From contig JAAUSA010000018.1 of assembly GCA_012031975.1 (NCBI GenBank), positions 1-39,089 of the forward strand: a DNA stretch of 39,089 bases, written 5' to 3'. The notes under the pieces are model-generated. The model had not been told where the DNA came from, made no database searches, and saw nothing but the letters and a program-made list of their open reading frames with translations. This document shows, piece by piece, positions 27,617-35,310 of this stretch; position 1 is the stretch's first letter, and each line of letters opens with the position of its first letter. The DNA is from Alkalinema sp. RU_4_3. GTDB lineage: Bacteria > Cyanobacteriota > Cyanobacteriia > Leptolyngbyales > Leptolyngbyaceae. The translations under genes and the position numbers were made by a program.

Positions 27617-27807
27617 CTAGACAGTCTCTAGCCAGTCAAAAATCTTGTCGAGCTGGTCCAAGGAAATCAGCCCGTACTGCCAAGGATCATCGGCAGGGGG
27701 TCAATGGCATTCTCCCGCTGCTTCAGGGCAAAATCCACCGCCGAAGAGGCGATCGACAGGTCTTCGACAAGAAATCGTATAAATTCCGAATAAATTGCTG
27801 GTGCCAT
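27617..27807 (-). CDS. DUF2949 family small protein, frameshifted
   Basis: A short cyanobacterial protein of 63 residues after correction. From the ATG at 27807 the frame gives YSEFIRFLVEDLSIASSAVDFALKQ and PLPMIL, then meets a stop. In the next frame it goes on as QYGLISLDQLDKIFDWLETV and ends at TAG (27617-27619). One missing base near 27682 (coding ...ATCCTT-GGCAGTACGG) would restore LPMILWQYGLISLDQL, the usual DUF2949 pattern. Function unknown. The 280 nt upstream carry no other gene. Confidence 0.75.
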
Positions 27808-28087
27808 GGACGCCTCACTTCCTGAGCCGGAAATAAAAATATCAATTTGTTGTTTGTTAAACAGATGGACCGATGGGGCCTTCGGAAAAGCCAGGCTGTC
27901 TGCTTGGGCCTATTGTGGAGAACGAATCTCAAAAATCGGACCCGGAATAGACAGTCTTGAATCTGTCCTCTATAAAAAGGTGAAATTATGGCTTTTCTAG
28001 AAAAGCTTCGAACTTGAAGCCGATCTATTGTGCCCAAACTAAAAGAATGGTAATCACCTGTACTTCCAAAGCCATTCGACCTATGCA

Positions 28088-28109
28088 TAGTAGCACATAT
28101 GTTCTACTA
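28088..28109. promoter_or_regulatory. 22-bp near-perfect palindrome
   Basis: The left arm TAGTAGCACAT and right arm ATGTTCTACTA are reverse complements except for one position, with no spacer. This is the size of a dimeric regulator site. It lies 281 nt upstream of the DUF2949 start and does not match the LexA, NtcA or CRP consensus. Confidence 0.45.
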
Positions 28110-28184
28110 AAACAGAGGAGAATCGAGGACGAAGTCATCGGAACGAGGAAAATACGGAGTAGACTCAGGAACCCTGCCTAAGAT

Positions 28185-28218
28185 ATCAGTGGTATCACTG
28201 ATGACCTTAATTGGTCAT
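28185..28218. other. two adjacent hairpins
   Basis: ATCAGTG-GTAT-CACTGAT (28185-28202) is followed directly by ATGACC-TTAATT-GGTCAT (28201-28218); they share two bases. This could be part of a structured RNA. Confidence 0.35.
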
Positions 28219-28373
28219 GGAGTATAGCACCTATTCCATCTTTCGCCCGACTGTTTGATATAAAAACTTAAACTTGGGTCTCGGGGTGATGATCCACACT
28301 TAACCCGTTAAGTATCGAACCTTAGGGAATGAACGATATTCTGCAGACATTTTGGAAATCAGGGCTGCAATGC

Positions 28374-28410
28374 ATCAGCCCCCCTGGCTCTGAGTCCTAG
28401 GGGGGCTGAT
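28374..28410. repeat. GC-rich hairpin downstream of the DUF192 gene
   Basis: ATCAGCCCCCCT (28374-28385) and AGGGGGGCTGAT (28399-28410) are a perfect 12-bp dyad with a 13-nt loop. It lies about 87 nt after the DUF192 stop codon. No U-tract follows on either strand, so it may be a dispersed palindrome or a factor-dependent 3' end. Confidence 0.6.
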
Positions 28411-28496
28411 AAATGGGGTATGACGACCTTGGGGGGTGAGGCCCCTGGTGGTGTTAGGTTCTAAGTCTTAGATTATACACAACTTATCCTAGGCAA

Positions 28497-29000
28497 TTAC
28501 TTGTTGATAGGACGCGGTTTGACCACTAGGCGATCGCCCACCTTCAGTCCCAGGGCCTCGGCCTGGCCGGCTGCCAGCTCGATCACCTGATCGATTGTGG
28601 TTTGGGAGGGGTAGGTGGGGCAGGGGTCGGATTTGCAGGGGGAGGCATTGTGGATCTCTTCGACGACGCCCTGGTGGAGGTAGATGATATCTAGGGGGAT
28701 GAGGGTGTTCTTCATCCAGAAGTTGACCCCGCGAGCGGGCTTGAAGGGGAAGAGCATGCCGCGATCGTCAGCCAGGGAAGTGCGAGCCATCAGCCCAATT
28801 TGCTGCTCCAGGGGGGTCGCTGCCACTTCTAGGCCAATGGTTCGCTGGCCGATGGTTACCTCAGCCGTAATGGGCAGGGACTGGCCCGCTGGCTTGGCCG
28901 CCATGGTCCTCTGCTCCGGCGGGGCCGATTCCACGGGGGTAGGGGTCCCGGCCATGCAGCCTGCCAGGAAAATGCTGATTAAAATACCGATCGATCGCAT
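28497..29000 (-). CDS. DUF192 family lipoprotein
   Basis: A 167-residue protein from the ATG at 29000. The N-terminus is a lipoprotein signal peptide (MRSIGILISIFLAGC, lipobox LAGC with Cys15), then a short Pro/Ala linker and a DUF192 domain. Its motifs are ATPLEQQIGLMARTSLADDRGMLF, FWMKNTLIPLDIIYL and IDQVIELAAGQAEALGLKVGD. DUF192 proteins are small beta-barrels of unknown function, sometimes next to exopolysaccharide or stress genes. Two Cys (PCKSDPCP) lie in a loop. It is 77 nt downstream of the response regulator gene and is probably the last gene of the nadK operon. Confidence 0.9.
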   Translation of the reverse strand: MRSIGILISIFLAGCMAGTPTPVESAPPEQRTMAAKPAGQSLPITAEVTIGQRTIGLEVAATPLEQQIGLMARTSLADDRGMLFPFKPARGVNFWMKNTLIPLDIIYLHQGVVEEIHNASPCKSDPCPTYPSQTTIDQVIELAAGQAEALGLKVGDRLVVKPRPINK

Positions 29001-29077
29001 GACCTGCTGCCTCACCAGAAGATTGCCCATACTCTACTAGACTTCCAATCCTGCAACAGAAAACCCGGAAACTAAAC

Positions 29078-29773
29078 TCAAGCCTCCCGCAGCACGTAGC
29101 CCACGCCGCGTACGGTTTGGATCAAGCGGCGCTCACCCTCCTCTTCAATCTTGAGCCGGAGATAGCGGATATACACCTCAATCACATTCGATTCTCCCAT
29201 AAACTCGCTGCCCCAAACATTTTCCAGAATCTGCTCACGGGGCAGCACCTCCCGAGGATGCTCCATCAAAAACTTGAGCAGTTCGAACTCCTTGAGGGTC
29301 AGATCGATCGATCGCCCATTGCGCAGCACCTGCCGCAGACCCAGGTCCAACACCAGGTCAGCAAACCGCAGTTGCTCATGCTCTGTCACCTCTGTCTTGA
29401 GATAGAAGCACACCAGTTTTAAGAATTCCTCACTGCGGTAGGGCTTCAGCAGATAGTCATCGGCCCCCGACTCTAGGCAGGCAATACGATCCTCCACCTG
29501 GTCCCGCGCCATGATCAGCAGCAGGGGCAACCGACTGCCCTGCTGGCGAAGGGTCTTGCAAAAGCGCAGGCTGGCATCGCCCCCGGCGGCACGATCGACC
29601 ACCACCATCACAGGCGGAGCCTTAACCATCAGATCGAGGCCCTGGCTCGGCTCCACCGCCATCACCGTACGGTAGCCCGCCGCCTGCAAATCCAGGCTCA
29701 TGGACTGGGCGAGCATCGCATCGGGCTGAATCAGCAGCACACAGGGCTGCTGCTCTAGGGCATTAGTGGACAT
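29078..29773 (-). CDS. OmpR/PhoB-family response regulator with atypical receiver (NblR-like)
   Basis: A 231-residue protein from the ATG at 29773, inside the 3' end of nadK (11-nt overlap). The C-terminal winged helix is normal: [35 protein letters not shown] and [10 protein letters not shown], ending [12 protein letters not shown]. The receiver is unusual. The acidic pair after strand 1 is replaced ([10 protein letters not shown]), the usual Thr/Ser before ARD is Met (LLIMARDQ), while the phospho-acceptor Asp ([10 protein letters not shown]) and the Lys (DDYLLKPYR) remain. This recalls NblR, the phycobilisome-degradation regulator described as phosphorylation-independent. I infer the similarity but cannot confirm orthology. 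Confidence 0.85.
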   Translation of the reverse strand: MSTNALEQQPCVLLIQPDAMLAQSMSLDLQAAGYRTVMAVEPSQGLDLMVKAPPVMVVVDRAAGGDASLRFCKTLRQQGSRLPLLLIMARDQVEDRIACLESGADDYLLKPYRSEEFLKLVCFYLKTEVTEHEQLRFADLVLDLGLRQVLRNGRSIDLTLKEFELLKFLMEHPREVLPREQILENVWGSEFMGESNVIEVYIRYLRLKIEEEGERRLIQTVRGVGYVLREA

Positions 29774-30668
29774 TAGGCTTGGCCGCATGGGTGGTCCCCC
29801 ATCCTAATTTATCTCGCAGCAGATCCAAAAACTCCGGCGGTCTAAGCCGCACAAAACGCGCCGCATAGGGCGACTTCTCCACCCGAACAGTATCCTGGGG
29901 CGTAATATAGCACCCCGCATTACCATCGGCCACCATCATGACGCGATCGGCCACCGGAAAAATGGTCACAGGCTCCATATTGCTAAACACCAGGGTTCTA
30001 GAAGCCAGGGAATGGGGACAGATCGGCGTCATCTGAATCACCGGAATACCGGGGGTGATCACTGGCCCCCCCGCCGAGAGTGCATAGGCCGTTGAGCCCG
30101 TCGGCGTAGACAGAATGATCCCATCGGCGGCAATATCCACCCGCCCATGGCGACCGATCTCCACCTCAAAGTGACACATGCTGGTCAGGGGTTCGCGGTG
30201 GATGACCATCTCGTTCAGGCAAAGGGCCTCCCAGACAATATTGTGATCGCGGTACACCTGCACCGTCAGCATCGTCCGGTTTTCGATCTCATACTCCCCC
30301 GTCAGCAAGGCATCCAACTGCAAGGTGAGATCATCAATCAGCAGCTCCGTCAGAAACCCGAGATGCCCTGTATTCACCGCCAGCACCGGAATCCGAATCG
30401 GCGCTAGCTGCCGAAAGGCCGACAGCACCGTCCCATCGCCCCCCAGGGCCACTGCAAACACCACATCCTCATCAAATCCCGGTGGCGTCAACCGATCGAT
30501 CGGCGTACGACAGACGGAGCTATCGGAGGTCGCATAGCCCAAAATTCCACCCTCCCCCGTCGCCACCACAACCTCCCATCCCCGCGACTCAAAGGCCGAT
30601 CGGAGTATGGCTAGGGCGGAGAGGGCGGAGGGCTTTTGATCGTTATAGATGATCCCAGCCTTAGGCAC
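29763..30668 (-). CDS. nadK: NAD kinase (ATP-NAD kinase)
   Basis: A 301-residue cytoplasmic enzyme that phosphorylates NAD to NADP. The nucleotide motif is [11 protein letters not shown] (with FAVAL before it), followed by [12 protein letters not shown], the catalytic-site segment NEMVIHRE and [17 protein letters not shown]. The start is a GTG at 30668 ([13 protein letters not shown]), the conserved N-terminus of cyanobacterial NadK. It overlaps the response regulator gene by 11 nt and follows ycf39 by 61 nt. Confidence 0.95.
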   Translation of the reverse strand: MPKAGIIYNDQKPSALSALAILRSAFESRGWEVVVATGEGGILGYATSDSSVCRTPIDRLTPPGFDEDVVFAVALGGDGTVLSAFRQLAPIRIPVLAVNTGHLGFLTELLIDDLTLQLDALLTGEYEIENRTMLTVQVYRDHNIVWEALCLNEMVIHREPLTSMCHFEVEIGRHGRVDIAADGIILSTPTGSTAYALSAGGPVITPGIPVIQMTPICPHSLASRTLVFSNMEPVTIFPVADRVMMVADGNAGCYITPQDTVRVEKSPYAARFVRLRPPEFLDLLRDKLGWGTTHAAKPNVH

Positions 30669-30729
30669 GTTGACTATCCGCAGTTAATTGTTAAACAGAC
30701 TTGCTAAGCTAAGCCAGCATAGCGGAGAT

Positions 30730-31715
30730 TTAGAAGCGCGGGTAGGCCCGTTCGGTTTTCTTTTTCTTTTTCTTCTTGAGTTGCTCCTGGGCATACTCGA
30801 CTTCCTTGAGTTTCTTCAAAATCCGGCTGAAGTAGTCCTGCATGTAGGTTTCCAGCGTAGAAACCTCGCCAGGATCGATGCCTAGAATCTCATAGGTTTC
30901 AGTCATGTCAGCATTGAGCGGCTTGCCCGTGGCGACGACTTCGGTGAAGGCGAGGCGATCGGCCATGTTCCAGGTCCATTGGAAGAAGCGCATGATTTTT
31001 TTGACGCTCCGCACCACCTGGATCGGCACGGCCGTGGTTTTGGCGGTTTTGCCGGAGAGGCGTTCGCATAGATCGATGATTTCGTAGGCACCCCAGGCGC
31101 GGCTGCCGACGACCGGTAGGGTTTTCTTTTCCGAGGCCGGGGCCTTCAGTGCGGCGACCGCAAACTTGGCAATATCGATCGTATCCATGTAGGCCGTGGG
31201 GGCAGTGTCACCCATCACCCAGACGGACTGCCCTTCTAAGACCGGAATGGCATATTGGCCGATTAGCCCCTGCATGAAACCGCAGGGGCGAAGAATGGTG
31301 TAGTTGAGATCCACTTCTTTCAGGTAGGCCTCAGTGCAGGCCTTGATTTTCATCAAGGGCACATTGGGGAATTTTTCGGCATCTAGAATAGAGAGGAAGA
31401 TATAGCGATCGATGCCCGCTTTCTTGACCGCTTGAATCAAATTGACCCGACCCTCCCAATCGATGGCCTTGATGCTCATGGCATCGGAGGCCCTGGCAGT
31501 CGATGCATCGATCACCGCCGTCACGCCTTCTAGGGCCGCAGGTAGGGTGTCCGCATAGCAAATGTTGCCGATACCAGCTCCGCCCCCCACTCCTTCAAAA
31601 ACGCCGCGCGCTTTTGACTGCGTACTAGACAGCGTACCTGGTACCCCTCATCTAGGGCACGGCGAGCAATCTGTCGTCCAAGGGTTCCAGTAGCGCCAAC
31701 AATCAGTAAGGTCAT
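30730..31715 (-). CDS. ycf39: Ycf39-type NmrA-like SDR, PSII assembly factor, frameshifted
   Basis: An atypical short-chain dehydrogenase of about 328 residues after correction, homologous to plant HCF244. Ycf39 acts with high-light-inducible proteins in delivering chlorophyll to, or stabilising, newly made D1. The first frame has [16 protein letters not shown] and the second strand (CLVRSQKRA), ending at GAELV. The other frame takes over with [56 protein letters not shown] and the C-terminal [18 protein letters not shown]. One missing base at about 31568-31578 accounts for it (for example coding TCGGC in place of TCGGGC). The tail carries a KKKKKKK run. It lies between petM and nadK. Confidence 0.87.
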
Positions 31716-31880
31716 GGGGAATAAAGTCGCGGGGTCTTATATGACAAAATGTTAACTCGATTTGACAATCCTATCAGACAAGCCCGGTCAAAGGGTGATG
31801 TTTCTGAGAATTGGGGTGATTTTGGGATCCGAAATGACTACAAAGGTAAAGTTTTGTCGTTTGGAGGCCTGGGATTTCCC

Positions 31881-31917
31881 AAAAAACGAATCAGCCAAGG
31901 GATACCCCCGGCTGATT
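31881..31917 (-). terminator. intrinsic terminator of petM
   Basis: On the minus strand, AATCAGCC pairs with GGCTGATT around a 13-nt loop, followed by CG and TTTTTT. It begins 30 nt after the petM stop codon. Confidence 0.8.
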
Positions 31918-31946
31918 TGTTAAGCGGAATTGATCGATTGCTTGGC

Positions 31947-32048
31947 TTACTCTTCGTCGCCTTGGATCTTCAGCAGGCCGTACCCGAGGATAATACCGAT
32001 GGGAATTAGGATGGCGGTGGTCAGGGCAACGGTAAAAATTTCTCCCAT
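31947..32048 (-). CDS. petM: cytochrome b6f complex subunit VII
   Basis: A 33-residue single-helix protein (MGEIFTVALTTAILIPIGI, ending KIQGDEE). PetM is a peripheral small subunit of cytochrome b6f in the thylakoid membrane, and length and sequence match the family. The start at 32048 follows from the conserved MGEIF N-terminus; a longer upstream reading in the same frame is not coding. It has its own terminator, so only read-through would join it to ycf39. Confidence 0.95.
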   Translation of the reverse strand: MGEIFTVALTTAILIPIGIILGYGLLKIQGDEE

Positions 32049-32096
32049 GAGATGTCTCCGAGTACAGTAATTTCTGATAGTTGGGTTGATCGTCTC

Positions 32097-32125
32097 AATA
32101 TATTGTAAACCAGGTTGTGGGTCAG
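32097..32125 (-). promoter_or_regulatory. candidate petM promoter
   Basis: On the minus strand, CTGACC (32125-32120), 17 nt, then TATATT (32102-32097), giving a leader of about 40 nt before petM. Confidence 0.4.
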
Positions 32126-32323
32126 GTTCAGAAGTAATTATGGTGAAGCCGCAGATAGACGATGAACCCTTGGCTGGCGGCGGCAAGGTTAAAATTTCCT
32201 CAAGCGAGACTAGAGAGATTGCTGCCACCGGATACGATGTGGGTGAAGCCGGAGGGGGGCCTGACTTGGGAGAGCGGATAGAGAGGCGGCGGATGTTTGG
32301 ATCGAACAATATGTAAGGTACCT

Positions 32324-32968
32324 ATGGGGAAATCGTTAACACCGTCAGATTGGATCGACCTACTGAAGATCCATCGGGCGATCGCCGTGATTCGATCGGA
32401 CGAGGTCGCACTGGGGTTAAAGATGGCCCAGGTGGTGGCAGCAGGGGGCCTTCGATTAATCGAGGTGACCTGGAACAGCAGCAACCCAGCCCAACTGGTT
32501 ACCCAACTGCGGGAACAGTTACCCAACTGTCGGATCGGCGTCGGGACAATCCTCGCTCCCGATGAACTGCGCGAGGCTATAGCCGCCGGAGCCGAGTATG
32601 CCTTCATGCCCTACTGCGATCGGGCCGTAATGGACTACGCCCTGCACCGAGAGATCCCGATTATTCCAGGGGCCTTGACACCGACAGAGATTATGAACGC
32701 CTGGCAGATGGGGGCGACCTGTATCAAGGTGTTTCCCGTCCAATCCCTGGGAGGGCCAACCTATATAAAGAGCCTGCGCGATCCGTTGGGGGATTTGCCC
32801 TTGATTCCGACGGGGGGCGTGACGGTGGAGAATGCGCGATCGTTGGTGGATGCGGGGGCGATCGCTGTGGGGTTGGCGGGCAATCTGTTTCCGAAGGAGG
32901 CGATCCGGGATGGGGATTGGGGTTTGGTGCAGGTGCAGGCGGAGAAGTTGGTGAGAAGTTTTGGGTAG
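32324..32968 (+). CDS. eda: KDPG/KHG aldolase (bifunctional 4-hydroxy-2-oxoglutarate / 2-dehydro-3-deoxyphosphogluconate aldolase)
   Basis: A 214-residue TIM-barrel class I aldolase from the ATG at 32324 with AAGG upstream; another in-frame ATG lies at 32297. Catalytic motifs are VIRSDE, the Glu in LRLIEVTWNS and the Schiff-base Lys in TCIKVFPVQ. GVGTILAPDEL and LIPTGGVTVENA (phosphate site) are also conserved. It cleaves KDPG to pyruvate and glyceraldehyde 3-phosphate (Entner-Doudoroff), or KHG to pyruvate and glyoxylate. No edd gene is nearby, so which reaction dominates is open. It is divergent from petM. Confidence 0.92.
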   Translation: MGKSLTPSDWIDLLKIHRAIAVIRSDEVALGLKMAQVVAAGGLRLIEVTWNSSNPAQLVTQLREQLPNCRIGVGTILAPDELREAIAAGAEYAFMPYCDRAVMDYALHREIPIIPGALTPTEIMNAWQMGATCIKVFPVQSLGGPTYIKSLRDPLGDLPLIPTGGVTVENARSLVDAGAIAVGLAGNLFPKEAIRDGDWGLVQVQAEKLVRSFG

Positions 32969-32985
32969 TGGGTTGGGCTAGCCCC

Positions 32986-33011
32986 TAAATCCCCCAATTC
33001 TGGGGGACTTT
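32986..33011. repeat. dispersed palindrome between convergent genes
   Basis: CCCCCA-ATTC-TGGGGG (32991-33006), preceded by AGCCCCTAAAT and followed by ACTTTG. This resembles a short palindromic unit seen in many copies in cyanobacterial genomes. It lies between the 3' ends of eda and sixA and may serve as a bidirectional 3' end. Confidence 0.55.
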
Positions 33012-33029
33012 GAACTGGGTGAGGTTATT

Positions 33030-33515
33030 TTAGAGTAGGAGTCGGGGTGGGGCCAGCCAAAACAAAGTCGATCGCCCCACAATTTCCCCTTCAGCAGGCG
33101 TTTCTATGCCAATCACTCCGGCCTTCTTCATCTGAATATTGTCCGTCGGCTGGCCAAAGGTCAAGAAAGCAGCGGCATTGCTGAGATTAGGTTCGTGACC
33201 GACGATCGCCACAGATTTAGCAGTGGTGTGCGTCAGCCAGGTTTGCAAAGACTCAAAGGTGTAGTCAGGCTCCAGGAAGTCGGCAGTCTCTAGACGATCG
33301 CCAATCTGAGTTGCCAAGAGAATCTCAGCGGTTTGCAACGCGCGTAGGTAGGGGCTAGTGAGGATCACTTCGACCGATACCTTGAGGCCCTTGAGGCGTT
33401 CGGCAACTCGGCGGGTTTTGGCTTGACCTTCCGGGGTGAGGGGACGGAGGCGATCGTCCGCGTATTCCCCGAACTGCCCAGCTAAACCATGGCGAACAAG
33501 ATAGATTAGGGTCAT
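33030..33515 (-). CDS. sixA: phosphohistidine phosphatase SixA
   Basis: A 161-residue histidine-phosphatase-superfamily protein: catalytic IYLVRHGLAG at the N-terminus, LTSPYLRALQTAEIL and the second His in VAIVGHEPNLS. SixA removes phosphate from phosphohistidine of HPt domains and carrier proteins. Length fits the SixA branch. It starts 23 nt from the divergent PLP-enzyme gene. Confidence 0.92.
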   Translation of the reverse strand: MTLIYLVRHGLAGQFGEYADDRLRPLTPEGQAKTRRVAERLKGLKVSVEVILTSPYLRALQTAEILLATQIGDRLETADFLEPDYTFESLQTWLTHTTAKSVAIVGHEPNLSNAAAFLTFGQPTDNIQMKKAGVIGIETPAEGEIVGRSTLFWLAPPRLLL

Positions 33516-33538
33516 GGTTTGTTTTTGGGGGTGAAGGG

Positions 33539-34553
33539 ATGTTTTGTATCCAGTACCAGGATATTGCAGCGGCGAGCGATCGGCTGCGGGGGATAGCCCA
33601 TCGAACCCCTGTGTTAACCTCCGCCACGGTGAATGCCCAAACCCAGGCCGAAGTCTTTTTCAAGGCTGAGAACTTTCAGCGGAGTGGTTCCTTCAAGTTT
33701 CGAGGGGCCTTCAATGCAATGTCGCAGTTGTCGGCGGCGGATCGCGATCGCGGTGTTGTTGCCTATTCCTCTGGCAACCATGCCCAAGCTTTGGCCCTGG
33801 CGGGACAACTGCTGGGGGTCGCGGTGACGATTGTGATGCCTCAGGATGCGACCCAGGTGAAGCAGGATGCGACCCGTGGCTATGGGGCAAAGATTATGTT
33901 CTACGATCGCGGCTCCCAAAGTCGGGAAGATGTGACCCAGGAGCTGGTCACGGCAGGTGCAGTTTTGATCCCACCGTTTAACCATCCGCATGTGATCGCG
34001 GGTCAAGGGACGGCGGCGAAGGAACTGATTGAAGAAGTGGGGCCGTTGGATTTGCTGTTGGTCTGCTGTGGGGGTGGGGGTTTGCTTTCTGGGAGTGCGA
34101 TCGCGGCAAAGCATCTCCTGCCGGGTTGTCAAGTGATCGGGGTGGAGCCGAAAAAGCGGACGATGCGACGCGATCGTTTAATACGCGGCGTTTGGTCAAG
34201 ATTGAGGTGCCGGATACGATCGCCGATGGGGCGAGGAGCCAGGCCTTGGGGGAGCTGACGTTTCCGATCGTGCTGGATCTGGTGGACGATATGGTGACGG
34301 TGTCGGAGATGGCGATTTTGCGATCAATGTTGTTCTTGTGGGAGCGGCTGAAGGTGGTGGTGGAGCCGACGGGGGCGCTGGGTGCGGCGGCGGTGCTCGA
34401 AGGGATTGTGGCGCAGCCGGGGGCGAGGATTGGGGTGATTTTGAGCGGGGGAATGTGGATTTGAAACAGGCGAGTAAGTTGTTTGGTCAGGTGAAGCCGA
34501 AGAAGGAGCGATTTGCGATCGAGAGGAGGCCGCTGACTTGGGAGCTGTCTTGA
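33539..34553 (+). CDS. threonine dehydratase / serine racemase-like PLP enzyme, doubly frameshifted
   Basis: A fold-type II PLP enzyme of about 338 residues after two corrections. The Schiff-base Lys is 53 in SGSFKFRGA, the pyridine/carboxylate loop is YSSGNHAQALA, and the phosphate-binding loop is CCGGGGLLSGS. It deaminates threonine or serine to 2-oxo acids, or racemises serine; the substrate cannot be read from sequence. After QVIGVEP the frame slips at AAAAA 34151-34155 and resumes as EKADDATRSFNTRR and LGELTFPIVLDLVDD. It slips again at GGGGG 34447-34451, where GVILSGG must be followed by NVDLKQASKLFGQV. Each is one missing base. If real, the gene is dead. Confidence 0.87.
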
Positions 34554-34584
34554 GCAGTTTTCCCGTAATCAAACCGATCGATTA

Positions 34585-34738
34585 GAGTCCTGTAGGGACG
34601 GCCCGACTAGCCCGCAATTCATTCGCGGTGCGTTTAGGCAGCCAACGATGAGGGCTTCAGGATCGGGGTGGTGGGTGGGCATCACGGAGAGCCTGCGAAT
34701 GAATTGCAGGCTAATCAAACACCGTCCCTACAGGACTC
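34585..34738. repeat. 154-bp nested palindromic (MITE-like) element
   Basis: Outer perfect 17-bp inverted repeats GAGTCCTGTAGGGACGG (34585-34601) and its complement (34722-34738) enclose a second, inner perfect pair GCAATTCATTCGC (34614-34626) and GCGAATGAATTGC (34695-34707), extended with mismatches to about 20 bp. The middle about 70 bp has no open frame. No clear target-site duplication was seen. A further small hairpin CCGATCCT/AGGATCGG follows at 34738-34758. Confidence 0.75.
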
Positions 34739-34796
34739 CGATCCTCCATAAGGATCGGGGTTTGACTGGGATTGAATCGCAGGTGGGTTCTGAAAC

Positions 34797-35132
34797 CTAA
34801 CCCTCGTTGGCCATGCGGGGGACGCCCATGCTGTAGTTCATCACGCGGGAGTTGAGATTGTAGGAGACATCGCCTTTGAGGAGGAGCGATCGCACAAAGT
34901 GCTCCAAGTCTGACCCAATCCGCCGTACGTTGTAGTCCGTCAGCTCGACGCCGCTGGAGGCTTCAACGAGATCGTCAAACTTTCGATAGACCTGCTGCAA
35001 GGAGTCATCTTTCCAAATCAGCTCGTTGTCTGGATCCACATCTAGGGTCAATACCGTATCGCTGGGCACCAATTCGTTGTTCTCAACGGTGGCCGAGAAA
35101 ATGTGAATGTGACGAGTTGTTGATTTGAGCAT
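34797..35132 (-). CDS. ndhM: NAD(P)H-quinone oxidoreductase subunit M
   Basis: A 111-residue subunit of the NDH-1 complex (photosynthetic complex I) in the thylakoid membrane, a cyanobacteria/chloroplast-specific subunit of the membrane-peripheral arm. Family blocks are KSTTRHIHIFSATVENNEL, SDTVLTLDVDPDNEL, YRKFDDLVE, LTDYNVRRIGSDLEHFVRS and YNLNSRVMNYSMG. Complete, with no oddities. It is monocistronic on the minus strand, close to the palindromic element at its 3' end. Confidence 0.96.
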   Translation of the reverse strand: MLKSTTRHIHIFSATVENNELVPSDTVLTLDVDPDNELIWKDDSLQQVYRKFDDLVEASSGVELTDYNVRRIGSDLEHFVRSLLLKGDVSYNLNSRVMNYSMGVPRMANEG

Positions 35133-35310
35133 GGTAACTAGGCAGTTCGAGTAGGCTAAACAGTCGGATTCAGCAAATTATCTGATTCTTTCTCTTCTAT
35201 CATTGTACAGGGGTAATCGACCGCAGAATCGGCCAGTTCCCTTGGCAAAACATTTATAGAACTCCATTGATAAACCGAGCATACCGTACCGTTTCCCCTC
35301 CTGACTGGCG

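Larger units (their letters stand above)
27808..28496. other. gene-free stretch of about 690 nt with several hairpins
   Basis: No open frame here has coding character; a 121-codon minus-strand frame overlaps the DUF2949 gene and has no family look. The stretch contains a 22-bp palindrome (28088-28109), two adjacent small hairpins (28185-28218) and a GC-rich hairpin (28374-28410). An unrecognised small RNA is possible, but I could not match it to tmRNA, RNase P RNA or 6S RNA. Confidence 0.5.

Noticed and set aside
27723-28088. A 121-codon minus-strand frame
   Set aside because: It overlaps the DUF2949 gene in another frame, and its sequence is Arg/Phe-rich with no family look.
28399-28430. 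GGGGCTGAT start resembling the 5' end of tmRNA
   Set aside because: The bases are explained by the hairpin at 28374-28410, and the conserved tail, tag reading frame and 3' end of tmRNA are absent.
32086-32316. A 76-codon plus-strand frame between petM and eda
   Set aside because: It overlaps the likely petM promoter, has no ribosome-binding site and no family motif.
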